From Coccinella septempunctata (Eukaryota > Arthropoda > Insecta > Coleoptera > Coccinellidae): a DNA stretch of 64,000 nt. Position numbers and translations under genes: made by a program. Location: assembly GCF_907165205.1 (NCBI RefSeq), contig NC_058193.1:34423521-34487520 (forward strand). Reading direction: 5' to 3'. Shown here in pieces: positions 46,787 to 59,952 of this stretch (position 1 is the first letter of the stretch; every line of letters starts with the position of its first letter). The notes under the pieces were generated by a model. That model worked only from the letters and a program-made list of their open reading frames with translations, was not told the origin of the DNA and made no database searches.

Positions 46787-49700
46787 ATGGCAGTCTGTCC
46801 ACGTGTAAGTGAAAAAATGAACCAAAACTCAGAATTCATGCTTTTTCAGGCTTTTAAAGTTACAAAATGTCCAACGGACGAGTTGATGATCACAAATTGT
46901 GCAATAGTGAATGAAAGAGATTTCAGTGCTTCAACTAAGTAAGATTATTGCAGTACAGCTGAATATTGCAAAAACTTATATTTGATTTATTTATAGGCAT
47001 ATCAAAGTGGGTACTGGAGGAGGACAAGGCTTTGTCTTCTCTATAAAAAGTCATTCAGAAATACCAAGAAACAATGTGGGTTTCAACTTACCCCAAAGAA
47101 AATGGGCTTGTTTATCCATCAATCAGGAAATTGATGTTTCTCCTTATATTCCTCAAGATTACATATCAGGAATTACATTTGAAGCCGATTTCCAAATGAA
47201 AAAGAGGTATTTCTCTTAATTCTAATAAAAGTCTTGCAAATTCATACAATTCGTCTTTCAGTATCACGCAAGAACAATATGATACCGATGAAATGGCAAA
47301 AGAATTTTCCTATTCTTTTCCTAATCAGATGTTTACTGTGGGACAGCAATTGGCCTTCCAGTTCAAGGATAAAAGAATGTTAATCTTAGTGGTAAAAGAA
47401 ATTGAAGGTAAGTCTGAAGATCCTGATCTTTCTCAAATTGTTGAAGTATCTGAACAAACCGTTCATTTCATTCCAGCTGTAAATATATCGTCAATGCAAG
47501 GAAATAGTGAAGCTAAACCCAGAAAGGTCAAATTAGCACAACTTATTCCTAATAGTGTCGTTACTTTTGAAAAAGCCGAGGGTTCACCATTGAACCTTGT
47601 AGGGAATTCTAAGGGGTAAGTACTCCCCCAAACAAGATAATTCGTTTTACTTCAATCGTATTCACAGAAAAGTGGTTCGTCAGTCGATCATCAATCCAGA
47701 CTGGGATTTTGGGAAATTAGGAATCGGTGGCTTGAGCAATGAGTTCAACGCCATCTTCAGGAGAGCTTTCGCGTCGCGAGTTTTTCCACCGGAAATTGTT
47801 GAACAGCTTGGCTGCAAGCATGTCAAGGGTATACTGTTGTATGGTCCGCCAGGTACTGGTAAGACACTGATGGCTAGGCAGATAGGAAAGATGCTGAATG
47901 CTCGTGAACCTAAGATTGTCAACGGTCCACAAATTCTCGATAAATATGTTGGTGAATCTGAAGCCAACGTGAGGAGGCTGTTTGCCGAAGCTGAAGAGGA
48001 AGAAAAGAGGGTAAATATTGAAGAATTTAATTATAATTTTCTGGATCGGTGAAATTTTTTGATTTACTGTAAATATAGGCTGGCCCCAACAGTGGACTTC
48101 ACATCATAATCTTTGATGAAATCGATGCCATATGCAAACAAAGAGGTTCGGTTGCCGGTAACACTGGTGTTCATGACACCGTAGTAAATCAGTTACTTTC
48201 GAAAATGGATGGTGTTGAACAACTGAATAACATCTTGGTCATTGGTAAATATACAGATTTTCAAGGTAAAAGATGTTTCTATTACATTCTTGTTAGGTAT
48301 GACAAACAGGAAAGACATGATTGATGATGCCCTCTTGAGACCTGGTAGATTAGAGGTCCAGATCGAAATCAGCCTTCCGAATGAAAAGGGTCGTCTGGAA
48401 ATTCTGAATATTCACACTGCTCGAATGAAACACTACAAAAAGATTCATTCAGATGTCGATAATAAGGTGAGAGAAAATATATGCTAAACAAGACTATCTT
48501 TGAAGGCAGTTAGTTGTACATTGAGTGTTTTCAAAGGTTTTTCTTGTCGGAAATAGACAAATATCGTTCATATAAAGTAATCAAGATGGCTGAGTTACCA
48601 TCCCCTGAAGTTCGATGCTGTTTCGTTAAATGTCAAGTACGGGACTGTGGAAGGCAACACGTAATAACGAAACAGATGACTGAACTGTCATTTTTAAAAA
48701 AGATTTACCTTTAACTGTATTTCAAATCTTCATAATACATGAAAAAATGTGCTGGAGAAATCTCTCCTCGCCATTTTTTTTGGAGGTTTGAATTTGAAAA
48801 TTCTGATGCCCTTTGATTCTTCGATTTTAGGAGCTAGCAGCCCTTACCAAAAATTTCTCAGGCGCCGAATTAGAGGGTTTGGTAAGAGCCGCCCAATCAA
48901 CGGCGATGAACAGGCTGATAAAGGCTGCTCATAAAGTGGAGGTAGATCCTGATGCAATAGAAAAACTTCTGGTGACAAGGGAAGATTTCTTGCATGCTCT
49001 GGAACATGATATCAAGCCGGTAAGTGGTTTAAACAAACATTGCATGTGTTGAGTTCAAACATAAATATTTTTAGGCATTTGGTACCGCACAAGAAATACT
49101 GGACCAGATCTTGGCACGTGGTATCATAAACTGGGGCTCGCCCGTCAGCAAAATTCTGGAAGATGGTATGCTGTTTATTCAGCAAGCCAGAACAACAGAA
49201 ACTTCAGGTGATTTCCATATTTTTTCGATTCATAAAGTCAAAAATTGTTCTTCCCATTTCCCACAGAATTAGTAGGCTTCTTAGCATCGATCATACGATT
49301 CTGAATTTTATTGAACATTGAGTATTGTTGAAACAGGTTTGGTATCTGTACTGATCGAGGGGCCACCAAATGCAGGAAAAACAGCCTTAGCTGCTCAGCT
49401 CGCTAAGAATTCCGATTTCCCATTCATCAAAGTTTGTTCACCAGAAGAAATGGTCGGTTACACAGAGACAGCGAAATGTTTGCATATACGAAAGGTAGAA
49501 CATATTAAAATGATCAAATCGGGTATTTTAACTTTATTATTGTATATTATAGGTATTCGATGACGCCTACCGATCAACCCTAAGTTGCATATTGGTTGAT
49601 AACATCGAGAGATTATTGGATTATGGTCCAATCGGCCCTAGATATTCAAACCTGACGCTCCAAGCGCTGTTGGTCCTGCTCAAGAAACAGCCTCCTCCTG

Positions 49701-50142
49701 GAAAAAAGTTGTTGGTTTTATGTACCACGAGCACAAGGTTAGTTTTCAATCCTAACCGAAGTCGATGAGACTTTTTCCTCATTTATATTTCAGACAACTC
49801 TTGGAAGACATGGAAATGTTGTCGGCATTCACTGGTATTCTCCACATTCCGAATCTGTCGAAAGCTGAACATCTAAGAAACGTGTTGGAAAACACCGATT
49901 GCTTCGATCAGAAGGAAATAAAAGCTATCGAACCACATATCCATGGAAAACGGTAATATTCATCGTACAAAGAAGTTGAATCAGTTTTAACCAAACGTTC
50001 TATTTTCAGGATTTCTATCGGTATAAGAAAGCTGTTAGCTTTGTTAGACATGGCGAAGCAAACTGACGAGAAGCATAGGATTATTAAGTTTATATGCAAG
50101 TTGGAAGAAGATGGAGCGCTGGAGGATCCTGGTATGGCATAG
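46787..50142 (+). CDS. Nsf: Vesicle-fusing ATPase NSF
   Basis: Thirteen exons join in phase to 768 residues: 46,787-46,804, 46,850-46,938, 46,997-47,206, 47,262-47,615, 47,668-48,010, 48,079-48,244, 48,297-48,466, 48,831-49,019, 49,075-49,207, 49,337-49,494, 49,553-49,737, 49,794-49,952 and 50,010-50,142. The N-domain starts with KCPTDELMITNCAIVN. ATPase domain D1 has Walker A GPPGTGKT (about 283-290), Walker B IIFDEIDAIC and the second region of homology ending DDALLRPGRLE. D2 has the NSF-specific Walker A GPPNAGKT (about 566-573) and ILVDNIERLLDYGPIGPR. The protein works as a hexamer that, with SNAP adaptors, pulls apart SNARE complexes after membrane fusion. It corresponds to the comatose/Nsf2 genes of flies. 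The first exon encodes only MAVCPR, so the start is the least certain part. Confidence 0.96.
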
Positions 50143-53100
50143 AAGAAAAGGAGATTGAGTAACGTGTACAAGAACGTTAAGTCTTGTTTGAGATCTCATA
50201 GTATTCATATTTAATTGGTATTCTTGTCATCGAAAATTTAGGATGATTTTTATAGGTTTGACACGTTATTAGCATCTGAAGAAGCTTTCACAGATTGTAA
50301 TATAATATATATTCATATGTCAATGTGCTCTCCTTCCGTTGAATAGTTGTTTAATTTTTAAAAGATATCCCGGAACAGGTTTGGTGCGGAATTGGAAGAA
50401 AAATATGGGGCTGATTAATTTTTATTTGCTTCATAATGAATTTAGGTATACAAAAAAACATTTAACAAAATATTACGTTGCAGTTTTTGTACTGTAGTAG
50501 TCTTCCAAAGACTGAGTATAAAGCAATTTTGAATAAATATTAAAATTACTAAAAAAGCATTCATGTAAGTCTACCACTAGTCAATTCCAGTAACCAGGTA
50601 CATTAAGGTAAGGTGTGGTTGAGCCAGATTGAGGTTAGGATGAAAAGTCCCCTCACTGTGTAATATTTTGGCTAACCACAGACAAATATTAAAAATTTAT
50701 TCTTATCCAAAGTGTTTCATCGGTAGTAATGGTGGTTTATTCTTCTAAAGTTCATTAGAACTATTTAATCTGATGTTAAGCAGGATGTGACATTATTGTA
50801 TGTATATATTTTGGAGTATCGTGTTAATATTTATTGACTTATTGTATATGATGTGATAAATTTCTGTACTTAGATGAAGATTTTTAACATAACTTTATCC
50901 ATCGAAAGAATCCTTCCTATTCAATATATGTTATATATTTTATTTAGGATTGTTACCAAAGTGTGCAACATAATTTGACTTCGTTGATTGTTTAGTATAA
51001 ATAAATATATTTTGTTTCCTGTCCAGAATAAAATACAATTTGTCTGTGGTAAACTCATTCGCAGCATGAGAAACTATATATGTAAAGTACTGTAATTGAA
51101 ATTTTTCACATATAATCATCAAAAAAAAGTATATAAATTGCATTTAATGTAAAAAAGGGAGGTTCAAATAATTAAATACTCGCCAATTATTGTTTTAAAT
51201 AAGTCTTTCACATTCAGGCAGTAAAATTTAATAAATTACTATAATATCAAATAATAGAACGATAAGAAAGGAGTATTATTTATTTTTTTTAATGTTCACA
51301 AACCACTTATAAACATTCTACATGTAACATTCCCGTAAATATAGCAATCATTAAGTCGAAACAAGTATTAGTATTATTTAATCGTACATTCATGGCTGTT
51401 CAAATGAATTGTAACTAATCAAGTACGACTTTTATTAGTATTATCGTTATACAATCCTCATGCATGGACACAAGAAATTATATGTTAGAGTTGAACTTAT
51501 GAGCTTTTTTGTATTTCCTAGTCAAATTCTAATCATAAAACTGTTGGAAATGGTCAGATGTCGATATCAAGATTTAGTTTCTGCAAATATTGTAAGGAAA
51601 ATGAAAAATACTCGAAGGATTAAAAATTATTGGAAAGTTTGAGAAGCCAATCATCGTATGTTGATTTTTTTATTTTTGCTGTTAGTAAAAAGTATTTCTG
51701 TCCGTTTTCAAACCGAGTACCCTGAAATAACTGAAAGGCTTTCCGCCATTGAGAATTAGTTTCCAAAATTCGAACAAAAAACCTTCGCGCCATTATTTGG
51801 ACTGGATTGTTTTTTTTTTATTTCAGTAAGAAGTGTTCGAGGTTTCAAATCGAAGAGAAAGATCCGAATCAATAATTACTTGAAACATCTCCCACACTTC
51901 TTTCAGATAGTTGGGAGATTCGAAAACATGTTAATGAGGTCATTTTATAATACAAGATGAATAATATATGATGCTGTGTTGCCAAACATAATCATATTTT
52001 TTCTTTGAAGTGACAAAGAAATTATCGAGTTCACTGATGGTACTAAAATGAAAAAATTCGCAAATTTTAAAAATACAGAAAACCGATCGATGTCATCGTT
52101 GCATGTAACCTTCGAATACTCATCGTCTCTTAAAATAAAGGGAAATTATTACCAAATATTCTCAACATCCTCTCGTATTTTACCTCTATTCTGTATCCCC
52201 TAATGAGTTGGTCATTTTACCTGGTATAGGTACGTTTTTCATGTAATGGAAAGCAACATGTTGTATAAGGTCGTCAATAATGGCTGTATAACCTCAGAGC
52301 TGATAGAGACCAAAAGTTCCCAATCTCCTACAAATGGCTGAAATTCCGTCAACAAAATTTGACGATAAGTTCAAATGATCCTTAGGCGATACTACTTGAA
52401 AATTTTCAGTCAGTGTTGAATTTTATAGTAGTACCTTAGACAAGGTCTAAGTAGTACCTACACGAAATTTGGGACCTCTACTTTCGAAAGGTAACAATAA
52501 CATGCATATCTTTCGGTTCAAATAGACAATTCTTCATTGTTATTTTGCACCAGCAGGTATAGTTATTCGTCTCTTCGTTATTGTATGAATATATATGTGT
52601 AGGTATATCCTTTTGTTCAATTCTGGAGTTTATTTGTACATTATAATGTCATTAGTACCAAAATTATTGGATCCTTCGAAACGCATTTGGTAATAGTGTT
52701 ATGCATTTCGCAAAATCTAAAAAAGTAACTAGTGTCTCGATGGGCTTGCATAACTGATGGTTCTAAAAAGAATAACACAGGCGTATATTGAACTAATGCC
52801 GATAAAAGCTTTTTCTTTCGAAAAGGTACACAGGCCTTGTGCATATATCTATTTTTAAGCTCATTCTCAACTAGGTATATTGTTTTTTATTGTATCATAT
52901 CGTCAGCTATTTAGCTGATGATGGTATGACCATGCAATTTACGTCAAACGAAAAATGTGATCCTAACAGCGCTCCTGAATCATTTCTGGCCCTGAATTCG
53001 AAAAAGTATATTATATAAATTAATGCAATAAGAAAGACCGATATATTTCTGATATTTACTTCGAATTGGCAACGTTGCTTCCTGTTTACTTCCACGTTTC

Positions 53101-54786
53101 TTCGTTTCAACGACATGTACAATGTATATTTGTACATGTAACAATGACAAAGCCAAAAGCCTGCCATGTATTTACCTTCTTCCCTTAAATTCCCTCATAT
53201 ATTTGAATTGAATTTCGGCAAATTCGCTTCTTTCACATTAGTAGAAGAATTCAGTAATATACCTACACGCGGTCGTTTGCAAGAACTGATTATGAATAAT
53301 TTTAGTCTTTCTTATCACTAGATTGAGGTGAACATGAACAAGTAATAACAACAAGTATAAGTACTGTGTAAAAGTACTACCGTCCATAATACGTTTATAC
53401 AGGTGAAGTATGTAAAAACAGTGTTGTCTGAAGTAATAGTAATCATACTTAAGTCTTATGACTTAGTTCTTGCCAATCGAGAAATGTCATATTTTGTGGA
53501 AGCTATTGCCTTGTATGAGTATTTGTCTTGCACAAAATGAAGGAACAAAATAAAATGTGCTTTCGTGCTTCTCCACGTGACACACGTTGACCGTTCACTT
53601 TTGATGAGCAATGACTCATGCTCTCTTTTATTGGGGCATTTAATAATCTCTTCTTGCTTATAGTCAGCTAAAGCTAAAGAGAAAGGCGTTCCTGAACCGA
53701 AACTGCCGGAATTTCATAGTCATGAGACATGCAAATTTTACACAAATAATTTAGTTGTTGACATAAAGACATTTTTCATGTATCCGAAAGTCAACACGAG
53801 CGAAGCTCTTTATTTCTTTAGTTTTCTCGCATTTCTGTTCCGAAGGCTTTTCCATGAGAGCTTCAAGAAAACGAAATTAAAAAATATCTGCGACGAACCC
53901 CACAGATTACAGAGAACGAACCCGTTTACAAACGGACATTTTAGATTTCTTTCCTTCACGGAGCTTCCCAATGAACGGACTTCATCAATGAATTTAATAG
54001 AGAGCTTTAACCATAGAGGTAAATGAAGCTAGTGAGAAAAATAATTCCAACATCCTAAGATTATGGAATGATCAATTATTGCAAAAAAGAAATAATATAA
54101 AAGATAAAGGTTTTCACGATGTAATCTGCGCGCGCAATTAATTCCAGTTACAGCAACCCTGTTGAACCGAATAAAGTAGACACTTCCGAGTGCGTCGGGC
54201 GTCGATATCACAGAAGCTTGTGCTCGTCGCGTTAAATCTTGCAGAAAACGAGCGGTTGAGTAAAGGTGCGTGTGCTTGTTACAATACTCCATTTTTACCG
54301 ATAATTATTTGCCGGATGGTCCCAAAAAGTTACTTTTACTAGTGAACGTCCGTTTATATTCGACCGAGTGAGGTATTTATACCGTTTCTGTTTTAAAGAA
54401 CGTGCGAGATAGTGAAATTACATTGCGACGGTACGGGCAGCCCAGGAGCGGTGTGTGGATTTTCATATTTCGTTGGCGGAACTTCGGCTAGACATTGACG
54501 GAGCACTTTCGAAGGTTGTGGCGAGTTTCAAGCGAACGCGGATTAATTTCTTGAAGATTTGGATATATTGCGAACAAATTATTTGTCCGATATTCACGTA
54601 TGGCGTCAGCTTTCAGCGCACCGAGATAAAGTTGATAATTCATTGAAGTTTAATCAGTCCCAAAATAAAAACCTGCCTAGTTTCATACATTTACGACATT
54701 TTTCTACCAGTAGTGTACTGGATACCTTCATCAGGCCTAAACTAGGTGATTTTTTTCAATTATAAAGTATCTATCAAAACAGTTAC
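50143..54786. other. 3' flank of NSF and 5' region of the PHD/SAM gene
   Basis: No exon was recognised in this 4.6-kb AT-rich stretch. Open frames (for example 53,778-54,026 and 54,455-54,765) have no known content. The part nearest 54,150-54,780 is richer in CG and probably contains the promoter and leader of the gene starting at 54,787. Confidence 0.4.
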
Positions 54787-57103
54787 ATGCGATTCTCGAA
54801 CATAATGACATCTATGAAAAACAAAGATCGCATTTTAGAGGCGATTGATCAACTACGTCATCGAAAAGCAAGACCGGATGCTACACGGATATGTAATTTT
54901 TTATTTCGAAAATATTCGATAAATTCAGCGGAGGCCAGATCGGATCTACAATGGTGTGTCGACAATGATATTGTATTGAGGGTTGAGTATAAAGGTAACA
55001 TTAGTTACCGCAATGCTCTGAAAAAATTTTCACAAGGAAAACGAGAACGTGAACCTCAAGGAAATTCTTCGAAATCTTTGCCGTTCGATGGGAACCAAGC
55101 CAACAGAAAGTTCGCTTTTCTTTTAAATAATGCCATTACTGAGCTGATAGTTAACAATCCAGATTATCTAGAAAGTGGTGTACCAGCGGACGAAATTATC
55201 ACTAAAATTTTATCCAAAGATAATGTCCGATATACCAAAAAGTATATCATTATTTTATTGGAAAAAGAAGTTTTGAATGGTGGTGTTATCAAAACTGATG
55301 ATGATAAATATTTGATGGGCCCTTCTTCAATCTCATCTGAACTTACTGAAAAAGACGACAGTGGCAATAAAAAACACTACAATGCTAAATTTTCCAATCT
55401 TATCCACAAGAAAATTCTGAACAAGGAATCTGAGTCCAGGAAAACTCATTCAAATGAAATAATGCAAGAGTCCAATAAGTTTGATCCCTCTATTCGGGTG
55501 GGTGTTCGAAGAAAGGTTAGTTGGATTCTTATTTTCAAGATATCTAAATTTCATCAATAGTCTCTTCAATTAAAGCATATTCATGATTCAGAAGTAGTTT
55601 TATTCATACTAATATGAGAATTTGAATCTGAATGTAGTTCTGTTTAGAAGTATGGGTAGTTGTCTTTTCTTTGAGGAATAACTTTTTATTCCTGATATTG
55701 TCATTTTAGAGAGCTAAAAAAGTATTTGATCCATCTGATAACAATGTTCCCAAGAAAAGGGGAAGACCTGCTGGATCCTTGAACAAATCAACTATCGAAA
55801 GACAGATGGCCCGCATGAGCGATGAATCTAGACCAGAATCACGAACATCCAACAATGGTAGTCAGTTTGGGGTTTGCTCAGTTTGTCATTTGCAGAATAA
55901 AAAAGGACCCAATGACAAATTGGTTTCTTGCAGGGAATGTAGCAACAAAGGTTTGCAGACTTTTTTTTGCACAATAACTTAAGTTTATACTCCACATTTT
56001 CTTACAGCCCATTACAGTTGCTTGAATGGCGACGATATGATGTTGAAAATGCATCCGGACAACACCTGGCAATGTCCTCACTGCAAGACTTGTTCTATTT
56101 GCTATGAAACTGCAAATGCGGTAGGTTTGTCTATTTTGAAAGTAATTTTTGTGCTATAATGTTGTAATGTTTTAGGGAGCTTTGATAGTTTGTTACGTAT
56201 GTGCTGATGCATATCATGCAGGTTGTCACCAACCTCGTATTCCAGACAAAGTTAAAAATGGAAGCAAGTGGTTGTGCTTCAATTGCCAGTTACCTGAAGA
56301 ATTGGAAATTTCCAAGATACAATCAAATATGAGTTTTACATGCAAAAATAGTACAATTAATAATGGTAAGTGTTGTTTATTTCTGAGGGTGTAGAATATC
56401 TTCCAAAATCAAATGAGTTGGGCAAAAAGTACTTTGAAGTGGAATATGTATTCCACAAGTATGTACAGAGTGTCTATAGGATAAGACTCTAACCATACAT
56501 GTGAAACTACAGAAGTTACAGAAAAAATTATCAGATAAAAGTTGTTTTGGATAAATCAGATTTATTTGAATACATTTGTAACCTTCTTGCTTTATGCAAT
56601 ATTATTTAAAATTTTTTCAGATGAAGTCTATTCAGATTCGAATTCGTCGGCCAGCAATTCCAGATCTCCCCAATCTTCTTCCGTTCCTAACAGTCCACCA
56701 GAGGTTAATGACAGAAATAGCTCGGACCACGAACACTCAGATTCGAAAGATTTCGATTCCGAAGATGATCCAAATGTTGACCCTAGAATACCAGATGCTA
56801 CACATTGGACGCCTGATGAAGTATATCAGTATTTTACCAAATATTTTCCGGAAGAAGCCAAGGTTTTCAAAGAGCAGGTACAACAGAGTTTCAGAGTTTT
56901 GGATTTTTTTCAATTTAAAATGGTCAATTATATGTTTTATTGTATGTTTTTTCCAGGAAATCGATGGAAGATCTCTGCTACTCCTCAAAAGGATGGATGT
57001 ATTGACTAAGCTTAACTTGAGGTTAGGGCCTGCTTTAAAAATTTACAAACATGTTATCACTTTACAAGTCAGGAGAGATGATCCAAGGCTGTATTATCTG
57101 TAA
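54787..57103 (+). CDS. Chromatin protein: KAT6/SAMD1-type winged helix, AT-hook, double PHD finger, SAM domain
   Basis: Six exons join in phase to 558 residues: 54,787-55,515, 55,710-55,950, 56,008-56,120, 56,176-56,365, 56,621-56,877 and 56,957-57,103. An N-terminal winged-helix domain (about 13-85, DRILEAIDQLRHRKARPDAT) is of the SAMD1/KAT6 type that binds unmethylated CpG DNA. A second helical domain follows (about 103-185). An AT-hook-like KKRGRPAGS lies near 258. Two linked PHD fingers (about 299-405) share the KAT6-style junction WQCPHCKTCSIC. The end is a SAM domain (about 487-550, HWTPDEVYQYFTKYFPEEA). No acetyltransferase domain is present, unlike KAT6. The protein is likely a nuclear reader of histone tails and DNA that joins others through SAM. 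The start could also be the ATG at 54,805. Confidence 0.88.
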
Positions 57104-57457
57104 TTTGTAAATATTAAGTTCGAAATCTTATTCTCGAGCACTATCCATTATTTTTTGGTTTAATATTTACTTCCAATCATTTAATTTATTCGTATTTTAT
57201 ATCATTGTTTATATTACTGTGATAATGAATTTCTCAAACCTATTGGAATAATATAGATATTTGATTAAGCATCGTTTTACTTTTTCTTCCAACATGAATG
57301 TTACTGAGGGCCTCTTATATTTTTCCACAACAAAAACATTAAAAGCAATAAGTTTGGTGAAAATGTTTATTCCATATTATTTATTCTATTATACATATAA
57401 AGTGAGAAAAAAGCCATCAAAACCATTCTTCTGCTCAGTTTTGAAACAACTGCCCAG
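57104..57457. other. Convergent 3' ends of the PHD/SAM gene and UBXN1
   Basis: Only about 350 bp separate the two stop codons. The open frame 57,261-57,611 (plus) overlaps the last UBXN1 exons in antisense and is not a gene. The two transcripts may overlap at their 3' ends. Confidence 0.5.
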
Positions 57458-58653
57458 CTACAAAGCTTTGGAAACGATCAAAACAGCCGATGGGGCCAAA
57501 CCTGAAACAAATTTGAAAATAAGAAGTGTACTTCATATATTTGTTAAAAAAATTCAATTGCGAGTGACTTCACCTACCCAAAGTATCAAGGGGCTTCTCA
57601 TAATCTTCTGAAGTGAATATTTTCTTTGGAAAATTCGTCATAAGATTAAAAGGTCCTTCTCCATCATTCCTGTTCATTTCAACATATAACCTAACAGCTG
57701 ATAGAGGCTCTTTTGCCAGAAAGGTATGAGTTAAAGCGCTACCATTTGTTAGACGAATTTGCAATCTGACTTCAGTGTAATTTGTGACGGATTTCGTTGC
57801 GGCAATTGTTGGAACAGCAGCCTTTGGGGTTTCTACTTCCATGGGTTGATTTGAGTATTTTGCTTTTCTAGCTAATTTGTCTTGTTCAATCTGTTCTTTA
57901 ACTCTCTGTCTAGCTATTTTTTCCTCTTCTTTTTCCCTTCTTCTCTGATCTAAAATTTTTTTCATTTCTAGTTCTTCATGCTTTTTCTTCGCTTCTAGCA
58001 ACTCTTTGCCAGATCTTATTCTATTCCTTTCTTTTTCTAATTCCTCCTCTTTTTCTTTAGCTTCTCTCTCTAATCGCCTTTGTCTCAATTTAGCTTCAAT
58101 TTTTGATAACTGCTCCTTTTTTTCTTCCTCAGTCATGGGTTTCTTTTCTTCTACTGACTCAGAGAAATTTCCATGACCTAGAAAGAATATATGTAATGAG
58201 ATTCCATTAACTCCGTTGGAATATTGTAATTCGTTTTAAGAAAAATTTGAAACATGCAGAGGGAAATTTTACCTGATTTCACAGCATGAAATGATACCTC
58301 GTCCTGAGTTTGGAATAATTTACCGCAGTCATTACATTTAATAGATCTTACAACTAAATCTTCTGGTTTTCCTTCGCCTTCGGCTATATTCTCAGGATTA
58401 CATGCAGCCGGTTCCTGCTGTGTAACAGCAGATGGATTTTGAGAAGGATTAGCCGATATTGCATCTAATTCTTCTTCGTGACTCAATATCCAATCCATTA
58501 TAGTTTCAATGTTAGTGGAGCCACATCGAGACACAGCCAATTCTCTGTAATTATTGAGGTTAAGAATAGTCAAACGACAATTGTTTTGAATAATACGTAC
58601 GCTTTTTCCTTTGTGAATCCCATTTCGATCAAATTATCCACTATTGAAGCCAT
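57458..58653 (-). CDS. Ubxn1: UBX domain-containing protein 1 (UBXN1/SAKS1)
   Basis: Four minus-strand exons join in phase: 58,653-58,601, 58,544-58,273, 58,177-57,578 and 57,501-57,458, giving 322 residues. The N-terminal UBA domain (IVDNLIEMGFTKEKAELAVS, about 4-40) binds ubiquitin. A small zinc-finger-like motif, CNDCGKLFQTQDEVSFH, follows near residue 92. A long charged coiled coil rich in Glu, Lys and Arg spans about 115-200. The C-terminal UBX domain (about 235-322) contains VRLQIRLTNGSALTHTF and ends DTLGLAPSAVLIVSKAL. UBX domains dock onto the p97/VCP ATPase, so the protein links ubiquitinated clients to p97. The last exon was found from its acceptor TTGTTTCAG; reading through instead would end two codons after DTLG and lose the final UBX strand. 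Confidence 0.95.
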
Positions 58654-59359
58654 TTCTCAAACTAATAATATTTAAAGAGAACCGAATTCAAGGAAAAGTT
58701 GTCTGGACTCTGGAGTAAACAGTAAACTAGTGAAATGACAAGATGACTTACCAAATTTTTTTCTTTGGTTCGGTGTTCGGTTCGATTCGATGAAATTTTT
58801 GAACAAAATTTAGTGAGCGCATGCGTTATCTCGATTCAAATTCAAATATTAAATTAATAAAAACTCAGACTGCGCTCATTCTGTAAATATAAATTTAATA
58901 ACTGTAAATGAAACAAGTAGCACGTTATATTACAAGAATAGAATAGAGCAATCCTTCTATTAAAACCTAATAATTCTGTTTTATCAAATTTGGTTAATCA
59001 CCATCTTATAACCAATTAAAGAACATTCTCTTACTTTCATACAAGAACAAATTTACAATTATTTGTATGTGTATTCGAGTAGCTTCGAAATTTTTAACTC
59101 ACAATCCTTTCATAAATCTTCTTCATTAAAATGAACAAAAGAAAATAGTATTCTGTGAACATCAGATGATTCAAAATGTCATAAAATATGGCATTTTTGG
59201 TAGTATCAGAATTATATTCCACGATTTTGTATTTTTACAAATGTTTAAATTATTATACATGACAGAAATGTATGGATAGAGCAGTTATATTGTCTAGAAT
59301 ATTCTAAATTTGTTGTGAGCATGATTTTCTTCTATTGTTGTTGAAATATTTGTCTCACT
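58654..59359. promoter_or_regulatory. Divergent promoter region between UBXN1 and COQ10
   Basis: The two genes point away from each other across 706 bp. The first ~150 bp beside UBXN1 hold GCGCATGCGT at about 58,816, a palindromic motif that suits a housekeeping promoter. Shared control is possible but not shown. Confidence 0.4.
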
Positions 59360-59952
59360 ATGGCAAGTATCACAAAGTTTGTTCGAAAGATCCATTTCAA
59401 AACTCCGGAGAAGGAAAAACAACACTTTGCAAGAAAACTAGTTGGGTAAGTAACCGATTATTATTTATATATATTTGTCATTAATATTTTTGTTTAAGGT
59501 TTTCTTCTGAGGAAATGTTCAATGTTGTCGCAGATGTTAAAAATTATGACAAGTTCGTACCTTTCTGTACTAAATCCACTGTACATTCGGAAAGTACAAA
59601 TAATCTCAGGGCTACCTTAGAAATAGGTTTTCCTCCAATTATCGAGAGCTATACTTCAAATGTTACTCTAATAAGACCGAAACTTGTACGTGCAGTGTGT
59701 AGCGAGGGAAGATTATTTCATTATCTGGAGAATACTTGGAGATTTTCCTCAGGCCTGAAGAGTAATCCAAGGAGTTGTATCATAGATTTTTATATTTGTT
59801 TTAGGTTCAAATCATTGATTCATTCTCAAATTGCTTTGTTTTTCTTCGATAATTTAGTCAGTAAAATGGAGAAAGCATTCATTGAAGAAGCTGGAAAACG
59901 GTATGGCCAAGCAACAGTACCTATCTATCCATTGGAAGTAGTTAAGACCTAA
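59360..59952 (+). CDS. Coq10: Coenzyme Q-binding protein COQ10
   Basis: Two exons (59,360-59,445 and 59,499-59,952) join in phase to 179 residues. The N-terminus (MASITKFVRKIHFKTPEKEK) is basic, as for mitochondrial import. The rest is one START-like/polyketide-cyclase domain with family landmarks: EEMFNVVADVKNYDKFVPFC, the strand LRATLEIGFPPIIESYTS, and the C-terminal helix with FFDNLVSKMEKAFIEEAGKR. COQ10 binds ubiquinone in the inner mitochondrial membrane and supports its use in respiration. The length is normal to slightly short for the family. Confidence 0.95.

Noticed and set aside
56594..57103. 169-codon plus-strand open frame overlapping the SAM-domain exons
   Set aside because: Only the spliced frame gives the SAM domain. 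This frame merely shares the last exon and is noise before it.
57570..57577. UBXN1 ending directly after DTLG by read-through into the intron
   Set aside because: A good donor follows DTLG, and the downstream exon restores the conserved final strand of the UBX domain in phase.
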